The position numbers and the translations under genes were made by a program. From assembly GCF_003097135.1 (NCBI RefSeq), contig NZ_QEQL01000009.1, positions 1 to 60,502 on the forward strand: a DNA stretch of 60,502 nt, given 5' to 3'. Numbering within the stretch: position 1 is the stretch's first letter; each line of letters begins with the position of its first letter. The notes beneath the pieces were generated by a model. That model was not told where the DNA came from and ran no database searches. It saw nothing but the letters and a program-made list of their open reading frames with translations. Below are positions 24,192 through 33,410 of the stretch, one piece after another. This stretch comes from Pseudomonas sp. URIL14HWK12:I12 (lineage in GTDB: Bacteria; Pseudomonadota; Gammaproteobacteria; Pseudomonadales; Pseudomonadaceae).

Positions 24192-26504
24192 TCAGGCGCC
24201 AGGCACCCACTGGTCGATCATCGCCACCAGCTCCTCGCGGCGAAACGGCTTGGCCAGGTAGTCGTTCATGCCCGCTGCGCGGCATCGATCGCGCTCCTCG
24301 GGCATGGCATTGGCGGTCAGCGCGACGATCGGCAGGTCGGGCCAGCGGCCGCTCTGGCGGATGCGTCGGGTAGCCTCATAGCCATCCATCACAGGCATGT
24401 TGCAGTCCATCAATACCAAGTCGAAGTTGCCATTCTCAAGCTCGATCAATGCTTCGGCGCCTTGGGTAGCGACCGTCACATCACAGCCAAGCTTGGCCAG
24501 CATCCCGCGGGCGACCAATTGATTCACCGGGTTGTCTTCCACCAGCAGAATACGCGCACGGCGCTCTTTATTGCGCTCTTGCCCGACAGGCTCATGGCTG
24601 GGGAAATCTTCGTGGTGCAGCGTGCGTCGCAGTACCTGGCGCAGCGCTTCGCGCGAGAGCGGCCTTGCCATCTGCTGCAACGGCGCAAGGTGCGTTGCCT
24701 GGTCGCTGGGCAGAAAATTACCGTAGGCAGTTACCAGCAGGATCGGGGCCTGGCTGGTCGGGCGCAGCCGGTAGAGGCATTCGGGCGAGTCGGTGATCAA
24801 CAGATCGGCCACTAATGGCTGGCCTGTGGCGTCCGGGTCGCGCCGCTGGTAGTCAAGCCCCCAGCCGGGTAGCAGGTTTTCGAGCAACTCGGCAAGCCCG
24901 CTGTTGGCCGAGCTCAACCCAATGATGCGACCTTTGAGGACCGGCAATAGCGGCGCGGGTGTATGGGTAGCCAAGGGCAACTCTGCGGTGAACTGGCTGC
25001 CGAACCCCGGCTCGGAACTGATCGACAGCTTGCCCTGCATTGCTTCACAGAGATTGTGGGTGAGTGCCAGGCCCAGCCCGGTCCCGCCGAATTGCCGGGT
25101 AATGCCGGCGGCTGCCTGCGTAAAAGGCTTGAAGATCTTGGCCTGCGCTTCTTTTGGGATGCCGATGCCGGTGTCTCGCACCTCGATCGTCACGCCGCTG
25201 ACCGCTGCCCGCAAGCGGACGTCGACACGGCCGAAGCGCGTGAACTTGAGGGCGTTGGACAGCAGGTTGCTGACGATCTGGCGTACCCGGGTGGGGTCGC
25301 CCAGCACCAGATGAGGGAAATTGGGCGCGATCAGGCAGGTCAGCTCCACATTGGGCGCCGCGTTCTGCGACAGCAGGCTGGCGGTGTCTTCAACCAGTGC
25401 ACCGAGGTCGAAGGGGATGCGCTCCAGTTCGAGCTGGCCGGCGTCGAACTTCGAGAGGTCGAGAATATCGTTGAGCAGCTCCACCAGCACCTTGCCAGAA
25501 TCGTGCGCGATCGACAGTTGCTGGCGTTGCTCGCCGGCCAACGGGCTATCGAGGGCCAGGGCGATCATGCCCAGCAGGCCATTGAGCGGGGTGCGGATCT
25601 CGTGGCTCATATTGGCCAGGAACGCTGCACGGGCCTGGGCCATGTCCATGGCTGTACGCCGCGCCAGCTCAAGCTCTTCGTTGGACTGGCTCAAGCGCAC
25701 ATTGCTGGCCTTGAGTTCAGTGGTGCGGGCCGAAACGATGTTTTCGAGCTCGCCCAGGTATTCGGTCAGGCGGTTTTCAGCGGCGCGGCGCTGTTGGATT
25801 TCCATAGCCATGCTCACGAACTGCTGATTGGTCACTTTGACCAGCACGCCGATTTCGTCGTCCTCATGGCCGGGCGGGCATACCACCCGGTTGGGCTTGG
25901 CCGAGTGCGGGTCGCTGTCTGCGAGGTTACGAATGACCCGCACCAGCGGCTTGGTCAGCATCGCGTAGAACAATACGAGTAGTAGGGCGGTGAGCAATGC
26001 GGAGCGCAGGAAGCCGCTGAGCAGCGTAACCCCGGCCCGCTCGAGAAAACGGTCGCCGATGGTGGCAGTGTCGATGCGCAGGTTGAGCGTGCCAAGGGTT
26101 TCCTTCTCCATGTGGTTCAGGAACAACCGGTCGGTGTAGATGATATTGGTGCCGAACAGTGCATCGGTGAGCAAGCGGTAGCGGCTGGGTGGGCGTGGGC
26201 GATCGACATTGGCCAGCACTTGATTGTCGTTGTCGATCAGGCTCACGCCCACCACCGACTCCGAGCGCAACAACCCGCGGGTGAGTTCCTCTGCCAGTTC
26301 GCTGTCGATGTTGTAGGCAATGCGCGAGGCCGGATTGTGCGCCACTTCCAGCAAGGAGTTCATCTGACGTTTGATGGCTTCGTTGACACTGGCATAATCC
26401 AGCGCAATTTGCGCAAAGCTGAGCAGCGTGCCAATCACCAGGCCCACTACTACGGTCATTCGAGCCTGTTTATACGACAAACGCTGGGTGAACTGGATGT
26501 CCAT
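24192..26504 (-). CDS. sagS: Hybrid sensor histidine kinase, SagS type
   Basis: Membrane hybrid kinase. The 770-residue protein has a first helix at about 17-36, a periplasmic segment to about 155, a second helix at about 165-183 and a HAMP-like linker with coiled coil (about 185-290). Next are HisKA with His301 in ANMSHEIRTPLNGL, HATPase_c (DTGIGIP, GGTGLGLAL), a degenerate receiver-like stretch, and a C-terminal receiver with phospho-acceptor Asp700 in LVLMDCNMPVMDGYE. Architecture and the msrB-gpx neighbourhood match P. aeruginosa SagS, a switch between surface attachment and biofilm tolerance. Signalling partners are not in the window. Confidence 0.85.
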   Translation of the reverse strand: MDIQFTQRLSYKQARMTVVVGLVIGTLLSFAQIALDYASVNEAIKRQMNSLLEVAHNPASRIAYNIDSELAEELTRGLLRSESVVGVSLIDNDNQVLANVDRPRPPSRYRLLTDALFGTNIIYTDRLFLNHMEKETLGTLNLRIDTATIGDRFLERAGVTLLSGFLRSALLTALLLVLFYAMLTKPLVRVIRNLADSDPHSAKPNRVVCPPGHEDDEIGVLVKVTNQQFVSMAMEIQQRRAAENRLTEYLGELENIVSARTTELKASNVRLSQSNEELELARRTAMDMAQARAAFLANMSHEIRTPLNGLLGMIALALDSPLAGEQRQQLSIAHDSGKVLVELLNDILDLSKFDAGQLELERIPFDLGALVEDTASLLSQNAAPNVELTCLIAPNFPHLVLGDPTRVRQIVSNLLSNALKFTRFGRVDVRLRAAVSGVTIEVRDTGIGIPKEAQAKIFKPFTQAAAGITRQFGGTGLGLALTHNLCEAMQGKLSISSEPGFGSQFTAELPLATHTPAPLLPVLKGRIIGLSSANSGLAELLENLLPGWGLDYQRRDPDATGQPLVADLLITDSPECLYRLRPTSQAPILLVTAYGNFLPSDQATHLAPLQQMARPLSREALRQVLRRTLHHEDFPSHEPVGQERNKERRARILLVEDNPVNQLVARGMLAKLGCDVTVATQGAEALIELENGNFDLVLMDCNMPVMDGYEATRRIRQSGRWPDLPIVALTANAMPEERDRCRAAGMNDYLAKPFRREELVAMIDQWVPGA

Positions 26505-26655
26505 GGGTACTGCGCCGTGTCCCTGAGGTTTATGGTGTCGCCACCCTTGGCAACGCCTGTGGGGCTTTGATTATCGACCTCTGCCTGTAGGGCGCGTTCA
26601 CGCCGCGCCTGCCCTGAGCGCCTCTTTTACTCCCTTCACGCCTGGAGGTGAAGCG

Positions 26656-27543
26656 ATGGATCCTCGTTTATCGGCATTTATCGACCGCGCCGAAGCCGTG
26701 CTGGTGCGGTTGGAGCCGTTGTTGCCGATACCCCGCCCGGCCATTGACTGGAATCACACCGTGGCCGCCCGTTGGCAGCGTGACGGGCGAGGCGGGTTTC
26801 TGGCCCCGCTCAACGCCCAACTCGACATGCGGCTGGCCGACCTGCTCGGCGTGGACCGCCAGCGCGATCAGTTGGCGCGTAATACACGCCAGTTCCTCGA
26901 TGGGCTGCCGGCCAACCATGCCTTGATGTGGGGCGCACGGGGCACAGGCAAGTCGTCGTTGGTTCGTGCGCTGCTCGCCGAATACGCTGGCCGAGGGCTG
27001 CGGCTGATCGAAATCGAGCGCGACTACCTGGCCGACCTGCCGCGGGTGGTCGAGCAATTACAGGGCCTGCCTCAGCGCTTCGTGCTGTTTTGCGATGACC
27101 TCTCGTTCGAGGCCGGGGAGGGCGATTACCGCATCCTCAAGACCGTACTCGACGGCTCCCTGGAACAGGCGCCCGATAACGTGCTGCTGTATGCAACGTC
27201 CAATCGGCGCCATCTGGTGCCAGAACATCAGAGCGATAACGAACGCTGGAAGACGATCGAGGGCGAGCTACATCCCAGTGAAGCGGTCGAGGACAAGATC
27301 GCACTGTCGGACCGCTTCGGCCTGTGGTTGTCGTTCTACCCCTTCAGCCAGCAACATTACCTCGATGTTGCCTGCCATTGGATTGGCGTGCTCGCCCCCA
27401 AGGCCGGCCTGGCCTGGCAGCGTGACGATGAGCTGGAAAAGCACGCGGTACGCTGGGCGACCAGCCGCGGCAACCGCAATGGCCGCTGCGCCTATCAATT
27501 CGCCCGCCACTGGGTGGGCCTGAAACTGCTGGAGAACCCTTGA
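26656..27543 (+). CDS. DUF815 AAA-type ATPase
   Basis: A 295-residue P-loop protein of the DUF815 family. Walker A is WGARGTGKSSLVRALL, Walker B is RFVLFCDDLSFE, followed by TSNRRHLVPE and DKIALSDRFGLWLSFYPF. The cellular role of DUF815 proteins is not known to me. The stop overlaps the start of the fRMsr gene by one base (TGATG), so the pair is an operon. A GGAGG ribosome binding site precedes the start. Confidence 0.92.
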   Translation: MDPRLSAFIDRAEAVLVRLEPLLPIPRPAIDWNHTVAARWQRDGRGGFLAPLNAQLDMRLADLLGVDRQRDQLARNTRQFLDGLPANHALMWGARGTGKSSLVRALLAEYAGRGLRLIEIERDYLADLPRVVEQLQGLPQRFVLFCDDLSFEAGEGDYRILKTVLDGSLEQAPDNVLLYATSNRRHLVPEHQSDNERWKTIEGELHPSEAVEDKIALSDRFGLWLSFYPFSQQHYLDVACHWIGVLAPKAGLAWQRDDELEKHAVRWATSRGNRNGRCAYQFARHWVGLKLLENP

Positions 27544-28028
27544 TGATCGATCTGAATGCCGCCGGCGAAGGCCTTGAAGGCTATTCGCTGCTGTGCGCCC
27601 AACTGAAGGCCCTGCTGGCCGATGAGCGCGACTTCGTGGCCAACGCTGCGCAGTTTTCAGCGTTTCTTTACAGCGAGGTACCGGACCTGAACTGGGCCGG
27701 GTTTTACCTGAACCGGGAACAAACGCTGGTGCTCGGGCCCTTCCAAGGCAAGGTGGCATGCGTGCGTATCCCATTTGGAAGGGGCGTGTGCGGCGCTGCT
27801 GCGGCTACGTTGCAAACGCAGCGTGTGGAAGATGTTCACGCTTTCCCCGGGCATATCGCCTGCGACAGCGCCTCGAACAGCGAACTGGTGGTGCCACTGG
27901 TCAAGGACGGCCAGCTGTGGGGTGTGCTGGACCTGGATAGCCCGCTGGCGGGCCGCTTCAGTGAAAGCGACCAGCGCGGTATCGAGGCCTTGGTCGCGAT
28001 CTTTCTGCGGTTGACCGAGCGCTTCTGA
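27543..28028 (+). CDS. msrC: Free methionine-(R)-sulfoxide reductase (GAF domain)
   Basis: Reduces free L-methionine-(R)-sulfoxide. The 161-residue single-GAF protein carries Cys73, Cys83 and Cys107 with the same 10- and 24-residue spacing as the E. coli fRMsr active-site cysteines, within VACVRIPFGRGVCG and HIACDSASNSELVVPL. Together with MsrB 4 kb away it covers both protein-bound and free R-sulfoxides. The stop touches that of the converging downstream gene. The symbol msrC follows E. coli usage. Confidence 0.93.
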   Translation: MIDLNAAGEGLEGYSLLCAQLKALLADERDFVANAAQFSAFLYSEVPDLNWAGFYLNREQTLVLGPFQGKVACVRIPFGRGVCGAAAATLQTQRVEDVHAFPGHIACDSASNSELVVPLVKDGQLWGVLDLDSPLAGRFSESDQRGIEALVAIFLRLTERF

Positions 28029-28805
28029 TCAATCGTAGATCGCGCGTTTCTTCCACTGGGCCTCTTCCTTGGCACTCTCCTCATCGAGGCCTTGGGTCAG
28101 CTCACTGGATTCATTGACGTGGTGCTTGATGTCGTTCATCACCATGTCATTGGCACGGGCCAGCAGTTTTTCGAGGTAACGCAGCTGCTCGGAGTAGACC
28201 GAAGGTTCGGGTTGTTTCTTCAGGTATTGCACGCCGCGCTCGAAGGCCAGCCGTGCATGCCCCGGTTCGCCCGCCTGGAAGGCCTGCTGCCCGAGGTTGT
28301 TGAAAAACTCGATGTGCAGCAGCACCAGGATGTGGCGGATCTGATTGACCCAGTGGCGTGACTCGCCTGCGGCAAACAGGCCGTCCTGGGTCGCCCGGAT
28401 CACCTGATGGTGCATGATCTCGAGCTGGTAGCTCACTTCCTTGGCGCGTTCTTCGGTCTGTATAGGGCTAGGTGGGTTGCTCACCTGCAATTGGTCGCCT
28501 TGAGCCACCAACGCTTCGAGCTCCGGGATGCGCTCTTTGAGCGCGGCGTTGGCTTTGTCCAGCGGGAGCAGCTTCTTGCTCATGTGCAGCTCGATCCGAT
28601 AGAGCATCAGCTTCACTTCGGGTGTGATCAGCTGGCCTGGGAAGGTTTCGCTGATCTCGGCGCAGCGGCGCAGGCGATCGGCGAGCTCGAACTTCTCCCG
28701 GGTCCGCGCCACCTTGTTGGCCTCGACCATATTGTTCAGAAAACCGATCGCGATCAGCGATGCGATGCCTGCGGCGATGAGCAGGGTGATCATCATGGGC
28801 GTCAC
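28029..28805 (-). CDS. Unknown membrane-anchored helical protein
   Basis: Not recognised as a named family; it looks like a conserved pseudomonad protein. The 258 residues start with one membrane helix (MITLLIAAGIASLIAIGF). The remainder is charged and largely helical, with ERIPELEALVAQ, EVSYQLEIMHHQVIRA and a TPR-like stretch LGQQAFQAGEPGHARLAFERG. The tail is acidic (ELTQGLDEESAKEEAQW). The cytoplasmic helical body could scaffold partners. It is encoded convergently with msrC, with no gap. Confidence 0.75.
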   Translation of the reverse strand: MTPMMITLLIAAGIASLIAIGFLNNMVEANKVARTREKFELADRLRRCAEISETFPGQLITPEVKLMLYRIELHMSKKLLPLDKANAALKERIPELEALVAQGDQLQVSNPPSPIQTEERAKEVSYQLEIMHHQVIRATQDGLFAAGESRHWVNQIRHILVLLHIEFFNNLGQQAFQAGEPGHARLAFERGVQYLKKQPEPSVYSEQLRYLEKLLARANDMVMNDIKHHVNESSELTQGLDEESAKEEAQWKKRAIYD

Positions 28806-28928
28806 GATAGTGGCCTCTTCGTTTCCAGAGTATTTAGAGTAGCCACCCGGGCGAGCCGCGGGAGTTGGCTTTAGGCCATTATGCGCGCGGGACCGCCTGC
28901 GGGATAGCCTCAGAGCCTGCTTGGGCGA

Positions 28929-30488
28929 TCACTCACGCCTGCACAGGCGAACGGTTTTGACCCGCCGTTCCTCGACGCTCTGCACGCTCAGCTGCCACGG
29001 GCCGCAATCAACCTGATCGCCGACCACCGGCAGCCGGTCGAGCAGACTCATCATCAACCCGCCGACGGTCTGATAATCGTCGCTGGGCGGCGCGTAAAAG
29101 CCGCTGCGTTCGGCCAAATAGGCAAGGCTTAGCGCACCACTGGCCAGCCAGCCATCGGCATCGCCTGCCAGCGCTGGGCCATTGTGATCGCTTGCATCGG
29201 GCAGTTCGCCAGTAATGGCCTCCAGCACGTCGGTCAACGTGAGCAGGCCGGTGAAGTCACCGAATTCGTTGACCACGAAAGCGATGTGCGCAGATTGGGC
29301 GCGCATTTGCTCCAGTGCGTTGAGCAGGTCGAATGTTTCGAGCAGGTGCAGGGGTTGGTGGGCGAGGGCCCGCAGGGTGGGCTCGCGGCCAGCCAGCAAT
29401 TCGCAGAGCACCTCCTGTTTGCGCAGGTAGCCCAGTGGGGCATCCGGCGTGCCGGGCTCGATCAGCACCAACCGTGAGTGCACAGTGCTCGCCAGCACCT
29501 CGTTGAGCTGGTGCGCGGGGGTATCGACACTCAAGCTGGCGACATCGGTGCGCGGGGTCATGGCCATACGAATCGGCCGCTGGGCCAACTGCAGTACGGC
29601 GCTGATCATCACCCGCTCGCGGCGGCCGAACATCGGCGCGCCCTCGGTATCTGCCGGCTCGCTCACCAGGTCGGCCACATCCTGGCCCACCTCGCTTTCA
29701 TCCAGCGGTTTACCACCCAGCAGGCGCAGTACGGCATGGGCGGTACGCTCGCGCATGGGCTGGTTGCCTCGCAGGCTCTTGCGGCGGCGGTGCCGCGCCA
29801 GCTGGTTGAACCCTTCAAGCAGCAACGAGAAGCCGATGGCTGCGTAGAGGTATCCCTTGGGAATGTGAAAGCCCAGCCCCTCGGCGGTCAGGCTGAAGCC
29901 GATCATCAGCAGGAAACCCAGGCACAGCATGATCACCGTGGGATGAGCGTTGACGAACCGGGTGAGCGGCTTGCTGGCGACGATCATCAGCCCGATGGAG
30001 ACCATCACCGCGATCATCATGACCGCAAGGTGCTCGACCATGCCCACCGCAGTGATCACAGCGTCCAGCGAGAACACCGCATCGAGCACCACGATCTGCG
30101 CCACGATGGGCCAGAAGGCGGCATACCCGCCTCCGGCCTGCCGGCTGGCTGCGTGGCCTTCGAGGCGTTCGTGCAGCTCCATGGTGGCCTTGAACAGCAG
30201 AAATACACCGCCGAACAGCAGAATCAGGTCACGGCCCGAAAAGCCCTGGCCGAATACCTCGAACAGTGGCCGGGTAAGGGTGACCATCCAGGAAATGCTG
30301 GCCAGCAGGCCCAGGCGCATGATCAACGCCAGCGACAGGCCGATGACCCGAGCGCGGTCGCGTTGGTGAGGGGGCAGTTTGTCGGCCAGAATGGCGATGA
30401 ATACCAGGTTGTCGATACCCAGCACCAGCTCCAGTACGATCAGTGTCAGCAGGCCCAGCCAGGCCGTGGGGTCGGCGATCCATTCCAT
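28929..30488 (-). CDS. TerC-family membrane protein with CBS and CorC/HlyC domains
   Basis: A 519-residue protein. The TerC domain (residues 1-235, seven or so helices) has acidic intramembrane motifs ELVLGIDNLVFI and VVLDAVFSLDAVITAVGMVE, which in relatives mediate metal ion export. Two CBS domains follow (about 300-430; RMAMTPRTDVASLS and AFVVNEFGDFTGLLTLTDVLEAI), then a CorC_HlyC domain (DDYQTVGGLMMSLLDRLP). This matches E. coli YoaE/YegH-type proteins. Manganese or other metal export is inferred from TerC relatives. No yybP-ykoY riboswitch could be recognised upstream. Confidence 0.9.
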   Translation of the reverse strand: MEWIADPTAWLGLLTLIVLELVLGIDNLVFIAILADKLPPHQRDRARVIGLSLALIMRLGLLASISWMVTLTRPLFEVFGQGFSGRDLILLFGGVFLLFKATMELHERLEGHAASRQAGGGYAAFWPIVAQIVVLDAVFSLDAVITAVGMVEHLAVMMIAVMVSIGLMIVASKPLTRFVNAHPTVIMLCLGFLLMIGFSLTAEGLGFHIPKGYLYAAIGFSLLLEGFNQLARHRRRKSLRGNQPMRERTAHAVLRLLGGKPLDESEVGQDVADLVSEPADTEGAPMFGRRERVMISAVLQLAQRPIRMAMTPRTDVASLSVDTPAHQLNEVLASTVHSRLVLIEPGTPDAPLGYLRKQEVLCELLAGREPTLRALAHQPLHLLETFDLLNALEQMRAQSAHIAFVVNEFGDFTGLLTLTDVLEAITGELPDASDHNGPALAGDADGWLASGALSLAYLAERSGFYAPPSDDYQTVGGLMMSLLDRLPVVGDQVDCGPWQLSVQSVEERRVKTVRLCRRE

Positions 30489-30860
30489 GGTGCTCAGCCC
30501 TCCTGGCGATTAGGGGTAGAGGGTATTGATGCGCTGCGACTGGGAGGTTCCTGCGTGTTCATGAAGGCCTGTTCTGGCAGATAGGGCTTCCGATGCTAAC
30601 GGGGCTGCGGAAAACCGCATCTGGGGAATTATTTCCAAAGGTGACAGAGTGGTGTGGGTGGGGCCAGAACATCACCAAGGGTCGTCACCCTTTGCCGGGT
30701 TGGGCGCTCTTGCTGCCTGCCCGGCAGCAAGTGTGCACCAGGCAGGCGACCGAAGGCCTCAAAACCACTTTGGAATCGGGCCATTTCGCTGTAGCCTGCG
30801 GCCGTCCCGCCACGGCGGGTGTACAGCCGCCATCGCCCCATGCAGCAGGTGCACGTTTCC
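30489..30860. other. Intergenic stretch between TerC-family gene and nadA
   Basis: 372 bp serving two divergent genes. Two hairpins are visible: AAGGGT-CGTC-ACCCTT (30677-30692) and CTTGCTGCC-TGCCC-GGCAGCAAG (30709-30731). Neither has a T-run, so they could be part of the nadA leader. No gene or known riboswitch recognised. Confidence 0.5.
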
Positions 30861-31919
30861 ATGACGCAGATTTCCGAACGCCTACTGGTCCAGGCTCACC
30901 TGGACGCTCGCCAGCCTCAAGCCCTGAGCCCACAGGAACAGGCCTGGTACCGCGAAGCCATCGCTGCCGAGCTCAAGGCTCGTGATGCCGTGCTGGTAGC
31001 GCATTATTACTGTGACCCGATCATTCAGGCACTGGCTGAGGAAACCGGCGGCTGTGTGGCCGACTCGCTGGAGATGGCTCGCTTCGGCCGGGAGCACCCG
31101 GCCAGCACCGTGCTGGTCGCGGGGGTGCGGTTCATGGGGGAAACCTCCAAGATCCTCACCCCTGAAAAACGCGTGCTGATGCCCACCCTCGAAGCTACCT
31201 GCTCGCTCGACCTTGGCTGCCCGGTCGAAGCGTTCAGCGCGTTCTGCGACCAGCACCCGGAGCGCACGGTAGTGGTCTATGCCAACACCTCGGCTGCCGT
31301 CAAAGCGCGAGCGGACTGGGTCGTGACCTCCAGCTGCGCACTAGAGATCGTCGAAAGCCTGATGGACAACGGCGAAACGTTGATCTGGGGCCCAGACAAG
31401 CACCTGGGCCGTTTCATCCAGAACCGTACCGGCGCCGACATGCTGCTGTGGGACGGCGCCTGTATCGTTCACGAAGAGTTCAAGTCTCGGCAACTCGAAG
31501 ACATGAAGGCGCTTTACCCGGATGCCGCCGTGCTGGTGCACCCTGAATCGCCAGAGTCGGTGGTGGCGCTGGCCGACGCCGTAGGCTCCACCAGCCAGCT
31601 GATCGCTGCGGCGCAGCGCATGCCCAACAGCCATTTCATCGTGGCCACCGACCGCGGCATTTTCTACAAGATGCAGCAGCTGTGCCCGGGCAAAACCTTC
31701 ATCGAAGCGCCAACTGCCGGTAACGGTGCAGCCTGCCGCAGCTGCGCGCATTGCCCGTGGATGGCCATGAACACCTTGCAGCGCACCTTGCAATGCCTGC
31801 GCGAGGGCACCAATGAAATCTTCGTCGACCCGGCACTGGTGCCCCACGCCGTGCGGCCGCTGTCGCGCATGCTCGACTTCACCCAGGCAGCGCGGCTAAA
31901 GCAGGCCGGCAACGCCTAG
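30861..31919 (+). CDS. nadA: Quinolinate synthase NadA
   Basis: 4Fe-4S enzyme that condenses iminoaspartate and dihydroxyacetone phosphate to quinolinate in NAD synthesis. The 352-residue protein has AVLVAHYYCDP, GVRFMGETSKILTPEK, the first cluster cysteine in EATCSLDLGCP, a second in LLWDGACIVHEEF and a third within CRSCAHCPWM. I chose the ATG at 30861 (MTQISERLL) as the family start. nadB is not adjacent. Confidence 0.97.
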   Translation: MTQISERLLVQAHLDARQPQALSPQEQAWYREAIAAELKARDAVLVAHYYCDPIIQALAEETGGCVADSLEMARFGREHPASTVLVAGVRFMGETSKILTPEKRVLMPTLEATCSLDLGCPVEAFSAFCDQHPERTVVVYANTSAAVKARADWVVTSSCALEIVESLMDNGETLIWGPDKHLGRFIQNRTGADMLLWDGACIVHEEFKSRQLEDMKALYPDAAVLVHPESPESVVALADAVGSTSQLIAAAQRMPNSHFIVATDRGIFYKMQQLCPGKTFIEAPTAGNGAACRSCAHCPWMAMNTLQRTLQCLREGTNEIFVDPALVPHAVRPLSRMLDFTQAARLKQAGNA

Positions 31920-31925
31920 GCGGGC

Positions 31926-33092
31926 TCAGGCTACGGGGTGCCGAGCGGCGGCACTGCCGGCCCCGGGCAGCTTCGGGGCGGGGCGGGCAGTGCCCAGGCG
32001 TTTGTAGAGGTCAAGCCAGGCGGCCAGCGCCACCATCATCACCACGGCAAGCACCGCAGTGGTGTATTGCGCGATGGGGTGATCGTCGCACAGCGCATTG
32101 GCGATATCGGCCAGTGGTGCCAGTAGCACGCTGAAACAAAATACCTCCAGCGAATGCCGGCCCATGCTGCACAGCGGTTGGCAGAGTCGCGCGTTCAACC
32201 AGGCACCACCACGCGGCAGCAGGCAGGCGGTCACATAAGCCAACGCCAGGAAATTACCCAACCGCATCGGTACCAGGTCGGTTTTGCCCGGGCCGAATTT
32301 CATCAGCGGCATGTCCGGGGAAATGGCCTGCAGGCCTAGCGCCGGCCAGCGCCAGTTCAGCGCCAGCAGCAGGCAGAATGCGAGGTACCCCAGGCACAGC
32401 ACAAAGAGCGGCTGGCGCAGCAGAGGCCTGGGCTGGGCCAGCGGGGCGCTTGTGGGCCGCACGGCCATCAGCCCGCCTATTACGAACAGCAGCTGCCAGG
32501 CGAACGGGTTGAAATACCACGTGCCGCCGCCTTCATTTGAAAGGTTCCAGCCGGTCAGGGTAGCCGGCAGATAAAGGCCCAGCGACACCGCCAGCGCCAG
32601 GGCCGGCAGGCGCAGGATCAGCGGTAGCATCGCCGGCAGGCCGAACAACAGCGCCACATACAGCGGCAGCGGGTCCATCAAGTTAGGTTTGAAGCGCAGC
32701 AGCAGTTCGTCGACCAGCGCCCTCTGCGGGTTCTCGACGAAATAGGTCAAGCCCATCTCCCGTACCAGGTCACGGGTTTCGACATGTTCGTTGGCGAAGA
32801 ACATGATCCCCATCAGTAGCACCAATAGAAAGATGTGCGCCACATAGAGCGTCCAGCAGCGGCGCAGGATGCGCACAGTCGCAACGGTGAAACCGTCGCG
32901 CCGCGCCAGCTTGCCGTAGGCCAGCACCGCTGAATAACCGGCCAGGAATACGAAGATCTCGGCGGCGTCCGACAGCCCGAAATTGCGCAGCGTGACTTCA
33001 CCCAAAGGGTTATGGGGAATGTGATCCCAGAGGATGAAGATCAGGGCCAGGCCCCGGAAAAAGTCGATGCGTAGGTCGCGTCCGCTGTTCAT
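31926..33092 (-). CDS. opgC: OpgC-family membrane acyltransferase
   Basis: Inner-membrane protein with about ten helices and 388 residues. It begins MNSGRDLRIDFFRGLALIFI and has LWDHIPHNPLGEVTLRNFGL, SDAAEIFVFLAGYSAVLAYG and GRHSLEVFCF, which mark the OpgC family of succinyl/acyl transferases that modify periplasmic glucans. Some pseudomonad members of the family have no proven substrate. I chose the ATG at 33092. The 3' end is six bases from the nadA stop, converging. Confidence 0.88.
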   Translation of the reverse strand: MNSGRDLRIDFFRGLALIFILWDHIPHNPLGEVTLRNFGLSDAAEIFVFLAGYSAVLAYGKLARRDGFTVATVRILRRCWTLYVAHIFLLVLLMGIMFFANEHVETRDLVREMGLTYFVENPQRALVDELLLRFKPNLMDPLPLYVALLFGLPAMLPLILRLPALALAVSLGLYLPATLTGWNLSNEGGGTWYFNPFAWQLLFVIGGLMAVRPTSAPLAQPRPLLRQPLFVLCLGYLAFCLLLALNWRWPALGLQAISPDMPLMKFGPGKTDLVPMRLGNFLALAYVTACLLPRGGAWLNARLCQPLCSMGRHSLEVFCFSVLLAPLADIANALCDDHPIAQYTTAVLAVVMMVALAAWLDLYKRLGTARPAPKLPGAGSAAARHPVA

Positions 33093-33410
33093 CGGCAGGC
33101 ACCTTGGGAATACGGGTAAATATGAAGGTAGAGACTTGGGGGGCTGGAGCGGTTCCGCGCCGCTGGTCATCAGGCTGAGCGGCCGGTGTCGCAGCGGCGG
33201 GGAGGATCAGCGGTAACGGATCCAGATGCAAGGGCTACGTGTTACAGATTGTTTACAGGCGGTGCGCCGGCAGCGTGCTGCCAGGGATGAATGGCCGTTG
33301 CGCAGCCCACTTGCTGCTGGTCTTTGCAGGCATGGGCTGTTGTTCCCGCTTGATGGCATAATGCCTTCCTTCGACAATACGCCATCACTTAAACCAAGCA
33401 AGGACCTGCT
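33093..33410. other. Intergenic stretch between opgC and a lipoprotein gene
   Basis: 318 bp between divergent genes. A CATAAT at 33357-33362 could be a -10 box for the lipoprotein gene, without a good -35. No gene recognised. Confidence 0.4.

Noticed and set aside
24904..25982. Overlapping plus-strand frames in sagS
   Set aside because: They are complements of the kinase core coding sequence and have no independent start signals.
29478..30584. Long plus-strand open frame of 368 codons
   Set aside because: It lies entirely opposite the TerC/CBS gene, is rich in His/Gln/Arg as expected of an antisense frame in GC-rich DNA, and resembles no protein.
30489..30860. yybP-ykoY manganese riboswitch before the TerC gene, or the nadA (NAD+-I) riboswitch before nadA
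   Set aside because: The conserved cores of these RNAs were not found on either strand; only simple hairpins are present.
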